A stretch of DNA of 64,000 bases from Eudorina sp. 2006-703-Eu-15 (Eukaryota; Chlorophyta; Chlorophyceae; Chlamydomonadales; Volvocaceae): positions 176,501 through 240,500 of the forward strand of contig BDSI01000111.1 of NCBI GenBank assembly GCA_003117195.1. The letters are read 5' to 3'. The notes below the pieces were generated by a model. It did not search any database. It was given only the letters and a program-made list of their open reading frames with translations, and was not told where the DNA came from. Below, in pieces: positions 44,245 through 54,945 of the stretch. A program made the translations under genes and the position numbers. The first letter of the stretch is position 1. Every line of letters begins with the position of its first letter.

Positions 44245-46476
44245 TCATTGCTGCTGCCCCTGCTGATTGCGCTGCTGCTGCTGCCTGCGGTACTTGTCCT
44301 TGAGCGCCGCCAGCTGCTCCCGGAGGGCCTGTTCGTCCTGCTGAAGGAGCTCCTCGTCCGCCCGCTCGTACGCCGCTGCCGCGGCGCGTTGCGGCGGCTG
44401 CGACTGCTCTTGCAGCCGCCCCTCCAACGAGTCGCGCGCCGCACGTCCGGCCTGCCAGATAGGGCCCCGGGTGGGCAGTGGGTTCCGGACTGGGGGCCCC
44501 ATCCCAGCTAAGAGCTAACTGCACATTTCGGCACCGTACGGTTTGTCGGTGCGATGACCCCCTGGGCATGGGGGCCTCCTCTGCGGCCGTGGCCGGCAGA
44601 GCGCGCCCGAACAGACGGCCGGCAGAGCGCGCCCGACGCTTCTGTTCGGTATCTGGAGCGTGTCGGTCCCATGCCCTTTGCTTCCCGACCTCGGGCTGAT
44701 CGCACAGCTGCTGCTCTCGTGCGCCACCTCCGCCCCCAAGAGCGGCCTCACCCAATTAATGCCAAGGATGACTGTAGAATGATTGCAAAAAATGAGCGAA
44801 GACCCCACACGACAGGGTCGCCATCACACTCGTATTTGTACAGCTCTACGTGCTCATGCGGCCCCGGGCACCAGCACCTAGCGACTTAAGGTGCGCCCGG
44901 CATAGGCGAGCACTTGCCTGCCAGGCGGCGCCCGCAAGCCGCCCGACCGCAAGCCCCGCCCGCAGCCGCCGCGCCGCCGTCGTGGCGGCAGCGGCCGCCT
45001 GCGACACCAGCGGCCGGGTGTACGACAACTTGGCGGTGGCGGCTAGTTGACCCTCGACGGCGCCTGCGGCCGCAGCGGCGTCATCCGGTAGGGGGGCGTC
45101 AGTGCGGTCCGCCACGTTGCGGCGTCATCAACCCTGCCGCCATACCTTCCGCATACGGCCGCGCCGCTTGGGATCATCCTGGATTGGGCTTCTTCTACGC
45201 CAGCCCACTCAAGGGCGCGCGCGCGCACACACGCGCTCTTGCTGCTATGGTGTCAGCCATGAAAAAAACCTTGACGGTCCCAGCCGCCTCGTGAGGTGGG
45301 CGTTGTAGCCATGAATCCGGCCTTGCATGCATCCCATCACCGACGAGAAAGTTTACAGTTCGGGGCTCGATTGCCCCGATTGCCCTGTCAAGCCCGACAC
45401 ACACACACGCACGCCCCTCCGGTAACTGGTAACTGGTTTGAGTCGGGCGGTGTGTTTGCCTGCACAGCCCACCTCGGGTGTCCCGTTCCGCCCTCGCCAT
45501 CGCGGGCACCACGTGGTCCTTCACCGCCGAGGTGGCCGCAGTGACGCCGCCGCGGACGCCCGCCTCCGCCGCCGTCGCCAGCGCCGCGGTCGATCGCACG
45601 CCGCGAGTGAGCTCGCCCCCCAGCGCGCCGAGCTCCTGGGCGGAAGGGTGGGAGTCGACGCCACCCCAGCTGATTGAGGCAGGTCCCCCCGAAGGGGAGC
45701 GCGCTTTCGGTCGTCGCTCCCGTGAACCCTCCCTTTTCTTTAACCTTAACCAACGCACTTGCGCACCCACAACGCGTCTCATTTCTGTGCCGGGGACTCA
45801 ATGGCCGTCCGCCGACGCGGACAACATGGTGCCGCATGGGCAACATGGACGGGGTTCCCCCAGGCTGCGGACTGCGCGGCCTCGCCAACATGGTGGCAGG
45901 CTGCTGCTCGCGTCGCTTGTGGCTCAATCCCCTGGTTCCTCCCCTCCCCTAGGGTGGCCTGAAGCCCGCCGCAGCCCTCTGCCGCACCTGGATACAGTCC
46001 GTCAGCTCCAGCCCCGTCAGACGCAGCGACGCCGCCGTGTCCGGGAGCTCCGCCTCCAGCGCCCCCATCAGCTTCTCCGCCCGGTGGACGGCGCGCGCCA
46101 GCGCACACACCGCCGGGAGGGAGGCCAGCAGGAGGGCAGCGGCCGCGATGCAGAGCACGAACGTGCCGATGCTGGGCAGCAGCGCGATGAACATCACAAG
46201 GCCGGGCGGCAACCCTGCGGCCGCCGCAGCTGCGGCGGCTGCAGCCGCTGCTGCCGCAGCGGGCGGTGCCGCCGTGGCGGCCGCAACTGCGGCGGCTGCA
46301 GGCGCTGCAGCGGCTGCCGTGACGGCAGTGGATGTGGTGGCGGTGGCGGCAGTCGTGGCGGCGAGAAGCGCCGCCGTGGAGTGCATTACGGTTGCGGTGA
46401 GTGCACGCCGCCTGGAGTGTCGCTGGCGGGTTGGGGTTGCGACAAGGGTTGCTGTGCTCGAATCAGACAGCGCCAT
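44245..46476 (-). CDS. Putative plastid-targeted membrane protein of a conserved green-lineage type, function unknown
   Basis: Four-exon minus-strand model, 334 aa: 46476-45988, 45635-45473, 45063-44918, 44451-44245. The first ATG opens a basic, Ser/Thr/Ala-rich leader (MALSDSSTATLVATPTRQRH) that resembles a chloroplast transit peptide, followed by a long poly-Ala stretch. One hydrophobic segment lies at about 93-123 (LVMFIALLPSIGTFVLCIAA). Next comes the block LEAELPDTAASLRLTGLELT, then DCIQELGALGGELTRGVRST, which I believe is shared by plant and algal proteins of unknown role. The C-terminus is a Gln/Glu-rich helix (ALREQLAALKDKYRRQQQQ), likely coiled coil. Intron 3 has a GC donor, CAG then GCAAGT. 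The plastid location is an inference from the leader. The frame stays open upstream of this ATG, so a longer N-terminus is possible. Confidence 0.78.
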
Positions 46477-47258
46477 TGACGCGGATAGGCCGACGATCCG
46501 ATCACGTATCGCCTTCCGACCCGACTTGGACGGGGTCAGGATACCAGCGGTCCCGGGGATGAGCTGTCGTCTGTGCCATGCGCACAGGATATCCGAAGCG
46601 CGCCCCAGGGCACGCCATCTGGCAGGGGAACGATTCCAGTGACGCCATGTCAGTAAATCAGACCCCTGGCTGAGCGTTTCGACCGCAGCTTTCAACGCAT
46701 CCCAGTCCTTGTAACGCTTGCCGGATCATCTCTGGCAGGTATGTAGGTACCGCAAAATGTGCCTGAAATAACTTGTGAACATGCATAGGCCTATATATCG
46801 CTTGCCTGCGTGTCCCGGAGCACACCGCGCCGACAGCCATGGTACCAGGGCGACCTGAACACAATTCGAGATACTATGCAAGTCTTATGTTGTCAACCTT
46901 GCGATGTGGGCAACAACTATCAAGTAACACTGAGGCGTGACAAGTCCGTTTGGCCCGTCTAAAGATCAGCGTCTCCCAGTTTCGTATTACGGAATGAGTA
47001 GGTTATCATCCATCGCAAAATGTTTGCCGGTCAGAATTGCGCTCTTAGCCTGAGTATTTTATTGTTCGTACATTTGTCCGGATCGAAATGTCAATGGATC
47101 AAAGGCGAAAAGCCAAGCCATCCGCCCCGGATTACAGCAGTCATCCATTGATACTCTCTTGAACATACCAAAAGCCAACTTTGACGAGATTCAGCCTCTA
47201 GGGCATCCCAGCTGTCGCGCCCTTTTAGACGCGGCAGCCGTTTGGTTTCGCCGCAGTC
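46477..47258. promoter_or_regulatory. Shared upstream region of two divergent genes
   Basis: These 782 bp separate the start codons of the minus-strand membrane protein gene (46476) and the plus-strand F-box/LRR-like gene (47259). Both promoters and 5' UTRs must lie here. I could not identify specific factor sites. Confidence 0.55.
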
Positions 47259-50200
47259 ATGGTGACCACTGTAAAAAAAGCCAGACGCAGCAGCACAACT
47301 GCAGTACCAGCAACTCCTGCTGCAGCGGACCCGCTCTCCCACACCGAAAGCGGAGAAGCGACCGACAGGCTTGTTGCACAGGTGTATCTTTTGTTACTAA
47401 CTCCCAACTGAGGAATAATAGAAAGCGGGCGTTTATGACTTAGCTGGATTGCGTCCTGGAACCTGTATAATCGGCTCGGCCTTCGCAGGTCCTTGCCCAG
47501 TGCCTGGGGCCACATCTTCCTCAAGATGATTTGCTGAACTGCAGGCTTGTCTGCAAGGAGTGGTGCAGGAGCCTGCCTGCAGGTGATTAGGGCTCACAGT
47601 TGGGTGTGGCCGCTTGCCATGTTGCAATCCTTTGAGCTTATAACACGCATTCCATGAATTGAATGTTTCACAGATCGAAAGGACGTGCTGGTCGAGCAGC
47701 TTCGGCTGGACACAGGCGGGAACCTACCCGCGCTGGCCGACATTCCGAACATTTTCAGGACTGTGCAGAGCCTTCAGCTGTGCATGAGCGAGCGCCTTTC
47801 GCCATCGGACCTCCTATCCGCAACAACTGTGCTGGGAGACATCCCCTTTTATGAAGACGTCAGGCACCTGGTGCTTACAAGCACCTCACCTCAAGGCAGC
47901 AAGTCGAGCACCTGGCCCTCCGGGATGCCCTACTGGCCCGTGGACCTCAGCGGCATCTCGGTGAGCACCGAGTTCTGCGGGTACAAGGCACCAAATGTCG
48001 ACAGCTAGCGGGTCTTTGGACATTGGGAGGGTGGGCTTAACGTTGCCGAAGCTGAATTCGCACGCTGCCGAGACATACCATCTGGGTTCTATTTAACACA
48101 TCACATTGCGTTCTCACTGGCACTGCTGACCCAGGCTTCTCAGTGTGTCAACTCAATGCCTTGTTCGACCGTCGACGCGGCCGTGTGTTGTCGGGTAGGC
48201 CCTGGAGTCGCTCACTGTCATCGGGCGAGCTGCGCAAGCGGACTTGCTGTATCAAATTGGCGCAACATGCAAGGGGCTGACCTCGCTGGTGCTGGGGCAA
48301 AACCCCGAGGTGCGGTCGTTGGATCAGGGTCAGAAACTTCCAACAGTTCCAGACCTCTCCTTCATGTAAAGGTTTGCGGCTTAGATACGGCAGGAGAGAA
48401 GCGACTATAGTTTCTAAGCCGCTGTGTTGCCACCATTCTCGGCGCCGGAGCCTCGTGGTAGACAGCCTCGTGTTAGGCAGCCGAATAGAAGGCTAGAGTT
48501 CAGAATTGGGACTTGTCAGTGGCTGACGCACTGGGGAACTTCACCGTAGGCCTGAATGAACGATTGACGGTGACAGTGGACCGTCTGACCACGCTTGCAT
48601 CACGGCTCGTTCGCCTTGCACATGTTCATGTGTTGCAAGAGCAACACCCAACAACCCAATGGAGCGCAGCGGACCTCTTAATTGCACCTGACGGCGTCGC
48701 ATCCCACAGGACACTCTGTTGAAGCCGCTGATAGAGCAGGAATCGAGCCTTGCGACACGGCCCACGGGCATTGAGGCCATCATTCAGATGACATCCTTGC
48801 GTCGCCTCACCCTCCAGCTTGACGAGGACATGTGGGGTTGGGACGAGGAGTCCGGCACGCATCTCGACGCCTTGGCGGCGCTGACAGGCCTGACAGAGCT
48901 CAGGATCGGTGGCGCATCGGTGAGTGCAGAACGCTTCCCTGCAACCTGGGCACCAAGCGAGTCTTCTATTGTTGAAGTGACATTGGAAGTTACTTCGATG
49001 CTGGGGAACGCTATAGCAGTGGCCCTGCCGCCTATTCTCAGCCGATAAGCAAGGTTATGAGCAGAATGGTGGTGCCTGGGCATGCGCACGGCGGGATGCA
49101 TACTGAAGGTAATAATGTGATGCTGCCAGACAACAGATGTACCATGTGCTGACAGCCAATGGTAGCTCCACACGTGCTCACGATTTGGGTTTACATGATT
49201 GCTCGCGCAGGTGAAGGCCGACGCTATGCGGTGTTTCCTTAAAGAAGCGGAGGATCTGCGCCACTTGTCTGTAATTTTCGACGCCTTGTCGGGTCGGCTC
49301 CATGAGCGCCGGGTGAGTGAGAGTCCGCGGTATGGAGGGCGAAGGGGGTTTCCGCATGGCCAAGCGCCAAGAACTTATTGGGAAGAGACGTGAGAAGGTT
49401 GTTGAACGGAATCGCCACATGAAAAATTAATGGGATGCAACTGTTGGATGAAGCAGGACCTAGCCCTCTGGAAGACACTTCAACACGTGGAGCTTCGGCT
49501 GCAGCAGAGAACTTTGGAGAGCGATGTCCCGCTGCTGACTCTGGCCCTGCAGACCAGCCTCAAGTCCTTGCATCTCAGGTAGGCCTATTTGTTTACCGCA
49601 ATGGCTCTGTCGCGTGACGGTGCTCCTTTCTTCCATGAGGTTCAGGCCGTTGTGGGTAAATCAATACGCGCGCAAAGGCTGACCTCCTTCTACAGCTCAC
49701 AGTACAATACATGCTGCTGGTGGTCACACCCGGTCTCTCCCAGGTCGTGCTCTGTCAGCGCTTATTCGTTGACAGCACTCTCCAGCTTGGTGGCTCTGAG
49801 GGAGCTGTCTATTGGATCATGGACGCCCGTTGGCGTGCTTCCCGACGCGATGGGCGAAGATGGCCCCTCTGCAGCCGTCTGCGCCGCTTTGGTGGACCTG
49901 CTGGCGGGGCCCGTGGGGCAGCGGCTCGAGGTTCTGCGGATGGACCTGTCCGACCCGAGCAAGAACATCTACGGTGACATGGCACGGTGAGGCGATGACT
50001 GCGGCATGCATCTTCAGTAAGGTTCCTGTACAACGATGCCCCGGGGAACACGCCGCCTTTGTTCACAGACATCGCATCATGCTCACAGTGCGCCATACTT
50101 TTCCACTGCTGTTGCTCCCGATCCGTTGGCCCCTCGCAGCCTGGCGGAGGCGTGGGCGACCGGCCAGCTGCGTGTCATCCACCTGGTCAACGCCGACGCC

Positions 50201-51957
50201 TACTTGCTGAGCTCCACCGCCGCGCTGGCTAAGCTCGCTCGCTTGCTTGACCTTCAGGACCTGCGGGTGTCCGTGCAGGTGAGCTTGCCACCGCTCACGT
50301 TATACCACACCTTGTCTAAAGCCGTGGCAGCCATGCGGCCATCGCCATGGAATCACATGTTGTGCTTTGGGCAAACGGCGGACGAAACCGGATGAAGTGC
50401 ACTGTCCATGGCTTCCATTGGCCAAAGGAACTGGGCTACGCTTTGAAGGCGCTCGTGAGCCGGCCGGTACTCATCGTGTACCGACCCACATCGCCATGGC
50501 TGCCGGGTGCAGGGCCAGGCCTGCCGAGACGATTCCGCGCTTCGGGCGGCATGGCTACCGCCCAACCTGACAAGCTTGGAGCTTGTGGGGATTCACCTAC
50601 CCTGCGCGGAGCAAGAGCTACGGCAAGATCGGCCGCCGCCAGAGCCTCGGCACAATGCACGGAGCCCGGCTGTGCAGCCTAGTGAAGACGCAGTGCAGAG
50701 GTCGATGGAACAGCCGGAGACTTCGGCGGCGGCCGGAGGCCGGAACTGTGGTGCCTCAAGTCATCACTGCTGCCAGGGTCACGCACGGCTCCGGAAGTTA
50801 CAGAGGTTGAGCCTCCACGCATGCCGATTCGGCTGCTGTGGCCATTTGGAGGTGCGGAATGCAAGAGTGCGCGCTTGGGTTGTTACCTCAAAAGTGCATA
50901 TCCATCATACATATCCTAGTGGGCGTGTTGACAATGGAGTCGCAGAACATGATGACCTTCTACCCGCCGATCGGGTTAACCATGTTTTGCGTACACGTGT
51001 CGCAGGCTGCGCTGGGGACCGCTGTGATGCCCAAGCTGACTTCCCTGGAGATGAACGACGTGGGCGGCCTCATGGAGCACCACCTCCCGGCGCTCGCAGC
51101 CCTCACAGGGCTCACAAGCCTGTCCATCGGCGCAGTGGTAAGGCAGGTGACGGCGCATGTCTGAACTCTGAGTCGAAACACCCTTTCCACCAACGTGCAC
51201 ATGCGTGCTGCACTGTACGTCGCCCAGCACGCCTGCAGCCATTTGTGGCCACCCTTGCTTGCACACGAGCTTACCTCGACCGCGCGTGCCTCATGCGCAA
51301 TACGAACCAGGCGAACTCGTGCATGCTACTCATGTCCACGACTTTGTGCAGGGGCATCCCTGCATTACCAGCTCAAGCATGGCACACGTGAGCGGACTGA
51401 CCGGGCTGCGGCGACTGCGCTGGCACGCGGGCGACTCCTTAGACGCGCCACCGCATCCCGCCATGCTGAAGGTACGTAAGCGTTTAGAACGGAGCACGAT
51501 GGTCTCATCCGAAGAATCGTTGTGAATAGTTTAGGGTCCCTACACTTTGAGTTGGACACAGGTTGAGGGGACACGGCTTTGGGCCTCTTTGGACTCGGGT
51601 TTTGGGCCTCTTCGGACTTGGGTTCGGACGTTCAGTGTGGCGTCGACGGCACGCATTCTCGAAGGCGTTTCACATCACAACGATCGCAACGAGGCGGCAA
51701 CAAAGCAGATGCCTTAGTCGTTACCTCTTCACGGGAGAATTCATGTGTATTGAAGCATGTGAATTTGCGTCTAAGTTGGTACCAAAACACATCCCTTCCC
51801 TCCCGTCTTCCATGTTCGTGCCTCCGCTCCCCCACAGCCGCTGCGGAAGTTGTCCGTTTTGGATGTGTCTCAAGGTCAATGGTTCCGAATGAGCCGCTGG
51901 CATTTCGCGACCGCGCTGGCGGAGGTCCTGCCGCTGTGCGAGATCGCCGTTACCTGA
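47259..51957 (+). CDS. F-box-like protein with leucine-rich (RNI-like) repeats
   Basis: Fourteen-exon model, 735 aa: 47259-47381, 47489-47582, 47674-47960, 48199-48309, 48504-48569, 48710-48919, 49211-49312, 49457-49578, 49744-49986, 50140-50278, 50513-50851, 51006-51137, 51352-51471, 51838-51957. Exon 2 encodes an F-box-like helix set (CLGPHLPQDDLLNCRLVCKE followed by WCRSL, about residues 42-72). The rest is a string of leucine-rich units usually one per exon: VQSLQLCMS, ALESLTVIGR, LTSLVLGQNP, LRRLTLQLDE, LTGLTELRIGGAS, LRHLSVIFDALS, SLKSLHLR, LVALRELSIGSW, LEVLRMDLSD, LRVIHLVNAD, LTSLELVGIHLP, LQRLSLHACRF, LTSLEMNDVG, LTGLTSLSIGA, LTGLRRLRWHAG, LRKLSVLDVS. A substrate-recognition role in an SCF-type ubiquitin ligase is plausible but inferred. 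The least certain join is the donor of exon 5 (ACG then GTGACA). Most introns are phase 0. Confidence 0.8.
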
Positions 51958-53640
51958 GAATGGGTGTGCACGGCTTGTGAACGCACTCGGTCAATTCGGC
52001 TAGGTAGCTCTCCATCCTCTTAGCGTTCCCTACCGGTACATGAAGGGCCGGGGTTCGGTATACTGCGCGTGCAGGTATGAAAGCGGTTTATCTGTACATA
52101 ATTTCTCGTCGCAATCGCATCCATCGATGGACGGCCGCGTTCTGCTGCAGGTGTGCGTGTGTGTTATTTCAGCAGGCAGAACAGGAATGCGTGTGTGTGT
52201 GTGTTGGGGGGGCTAGTTTCCATGCAAGGCATGCAGTCACACTAAACATGGCATCGAGCTACTTCGCTGATCGTGCATCGGCCAGTCAGTGTCTTTGGTC
52301 GTGCTTGACTGCGAGCGTGAACGTGGCTGCTCCGCAATGCGGCATGCAGGATGGTTTCATTGGATAGAGATTTTGCAATTTTGGATAGAGATTATGCAGC
52401 TGTCCGTGCGATGCTGTGTTAGTTGCAGCTTTAAGGGCAGGTGTCAAGCAGTGCATGTGGCGTGTTGTAGCAGGGGTTGTGTCTCTGGCCATGGGGGACT
52501 GCCTGTTGTTTGCCTTCGCACGGCAGTCCTTCCTTTGAGTGTTGGATGCGGCGAGCGGCAGTGTACTGATGCTGCAAGGTAGCGTATGGGAAGTCGTCCT
52601 TGGTGATACCCACACCAAACACATTCGCTGGGGTGAATCTGGGCAAGCGAAGACGTGCTCGCGGTTTGCGCTGGTGTGCGTGGTGTGCGCTGGATGTTCT
52701 GACGGAGTGCACTGGTGCTGGAGTTTTTTCGCAGCGTGACAGCGGATTGTGCTAATCAACATGCTGCTCATTACTATAAAATGTTGCCAATGGCATGAGG
52801 CAGATTTCTTCTGAAGTTTATCCTCTGTACATATGTTAGGCATGCGGATGTGATGCAGTTAAGAATCGCGACGCGTACCGCCAACCGTTGCCCGTTCCTT
52901 GCGGCAAACAGTACAGCTGGTCCCTATTGGTGCATTTCCTGCAATTGCATGGTCCTGTGCATAAGCCATTATAGTTGCACGAGAAGGGCCTACGGCAATC
53001 CCGCTTTTTGTTTTGTGTAGGTTTGATGAACGTCCCTCGCTCAGTCATCCATGTGCTCTGACGCAAACATACGCGAACGATCGCCGCAACCTGTCACTTC
53101 AATCCAACTCGAGATGCCGTATCCTTGCGCACAGGGACCTTGGCGAACGGGCCCGCCATCCTTGATGTCCCTCGCAAACGCGTACCGCTTGTACAGTGTA
53201 CAGGGGCCCACATACGGGTGCGACATAAGGCCCAACTGCCCCCTGGGCTATAACCCTCTTTTCCGTTGGAAAAACCGGGTATAACTGAAACTTTTGCCAG
53301 AGCTCGAACCGCAGTGTTTGCCATGTCAGGAGGCGACAACTTCCTTTATTCTGAACAATGATTAACATCTTTGCTTCGTATGTGTTCCAGCCTCCAGCGC
53401 ATATGTATTCCAGGGCATAGGAGAAGTTACCAACTACCTCCGCCATGGACGTCTGTTCGTACTCTTCAGCACGCGGGTGCTTCTTGTTTGCGAAAAGCCC
53501 CAAACACATATGTAAAGCTCAATCTTCATTATTTTGATGCCTTAATCAATTCACCTGGAACACATATTTTTTCCCTCATACCTAAGACGCTACGCCTTGT
53601 CACGTTATGCTGTCCTTTCTGTCTGAGATAGCGCGATCAA
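51958..53640. other. 3' flank of the F-box/LRR-like gene, no gene recognised
   Basis: Lower-GC sequence with GTGTGT runs near 52140-52205 and open frames on both strands. The minus-strand frame at 53099-53509 and the overlapping plus-strand frame at 53051-53284 look mildly protein-like (for example YRLYSVQGPTYGC on the plus strand), but they overlap each other and show no domain or splice context. I do not call either. Confidence 0.4.
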
Positions 53641-53645
53641 GTGTC

Positions 53646-53875
53646 TGTAAGATAATGGATGTCGTTGAGGCGCGAATAGTTTGTGCTTCGTGCCGTACGT
53701 TTATCTGCCGTGCAAGCCTCCAAAAGGCTATTTGAGAACTCCTGTTCCATTCCATTGTAAGCTTAGTTTCCTCATTTCTCTGTCTCTGGAGCCAATGGCT
53801 AACGTCGGGCCTCGCGGCTGGGTAAACTAGGAACTAATGCTTCCTCCAGTCGCCAACTGGAGCCAGTTCTTTATA
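53646..53875 (+). repeat. 5' long terminal repeat (230 bp)
   Basis: Starts TGTAAGATAATGG and ends TTCTTTATA. It carries an internal TGTAA at 53756-53760 that could serve as the element's polyadenylation signal. Ends are TG...TA rather than the usual TG...CA. Confidence 0.93.
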
Positions 53876-53877
53876 TA

Positions 53878-53902
53878 TGGTATCGAGTTATGGTTCGATC
53901 CT
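53878..53902 (+). other. Primer-binding site, initiator tRNA-Met-like
   Basis: TGGTATCGAG followed by GGTTCGATCC. It matches the expected complement of an initiator tRNA-Met 3' end (TGGTATCAGAGC then GGTTTCGATCC) apart from small gaps, and begins 2 bp after the LTR. Confidence 0.7.
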
Positions 53903-54611
53903 ACCTCGGTCCGTGTTGGAGCTGTTTGACCATCGTCATCACTTTTCCGTTCGCGCCATTTCCGATAGATCGTTTTCGCAGCCGCCATGCGCCGCACGTC
54001 GTCTACTCGTCGTCTTGATGCTTCCATACAGCACAAGAATCGTTCTGACTACCTTCTTGTTGCAGCTTGCCAAGTTCGGGGCCTTGCCTGCCTGCTCTTG
54101 ATGGTTCGCCCTGTCAGTTCGCGTTTACCGTCGTCTTCTACCGTCAGCGAGTCATGTCTTCGCCGGAGCCCATCATCATTCGTCATGCTACGACTTACTG
54201 TCAGCTTGCTTGTCTGTAGGTTTTGCGGTCTGGCTCGTGTCACCGTGGAGTCGCAGCTGAGTGTGCCGCTGTGAGTGCTCGTGCGCCGCACACGCCATCT
54301 CCGTTTCCGTTTTCATTACATGTGCACGCGTCCACTCCCTTCGTGCAGCGTTCGCAATCCTGTCATCGACGACAAGGCCGTTTTCTTGGACGTTGCGACT
54401 GTGTTAGGATGTTGTCCGGGTTTCATGTGTTGCAAGTCTACCATGGTGTGCCGCAGAGTGAGCTGCATGCGCGCCCGTATGCCTGCTGGTCAGCACCTGA
54501 TGGATCGGACCTGGGCTGTTCACTTTGCGAGAGTGTTATGGCCTGGTGTCGCGTGCACAGCTTACCTGATAGTTTTCAAGTCTGTGAGCACCGAGGACGT
54601 TGCAATTTTTA

Positions 54612-54624
54612 AAGCCCGGGGAAG
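54612..54624 (+). other. Polypurine tract of the TRIM-like element
   Basis: AAGCCCGGGGAAG directly before the 3' LTR. It is only partly purine, and the last seven bases are pure purine. Confidence 0.5.
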
Positions 54625-54854
54625 TGTAAGATAATGGATGTCGTTGAGGCGCGAATAGTTTGTGCTTCGTGCCGTACGTTTATCTGCCGTGCAAGCCTCC
54701 AAAAGGCTATTTGAGAACTCCTGTTCCATTCCATTGTAAGCTTAGTTTCCTCATTTCTCTGTCTCTGGAGCCAATGGCTAACGTCGGGCCTCGCGGCTGG
54801 GTAAACTAGGAACTAATGCTTCCTCCAGTCGCCAACTGGAGCCAGTTCTTTATA
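54625..54854 (+). repeat. 3' long terminal repeat (230 bp)
   Basis: Identical by eye to 53646-53875 over all 230 bases; offset 979 bp. Confidence 0.93.
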
Positions 54855-54945
54855 GTGTCAAAACTAATGTAACAGGCCCTTGGGCATATGTTTTTCAAGT
54901 CCTAAGATCTGAAAGCGCTGTATTGCAAGAACGCATTCTTCAATA

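Larger units (their letters stand above)
53641..54859 (+). mobile_element. TRIM-like non-autonomous LTR retroelement with target-site duplication
   Basis: Two identical 230-bp long terminal repeats (53646-53875 and 54625-54854) flank a 749-bp interior. The element is bounded by a 5-bp target duplication GTGTC (53641-53645 and 54855-54859). Two bases after the 5' LTR is a primer-binding-like site TGGTATCGAG at 53878, whose extension also resembles the complement of initiator tRNA-Met (GGTTCGATCCT). A purine tract (GGGGAAG) abuts the 3' LTR. No reverse transcriptase, integrase or protease is encoded, so it must be mobilised in trans. Identical LTRs and an intact target duplication mean a recent insertion. 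The strand is set by the primer site and purine tract. Confidence 0.93.
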
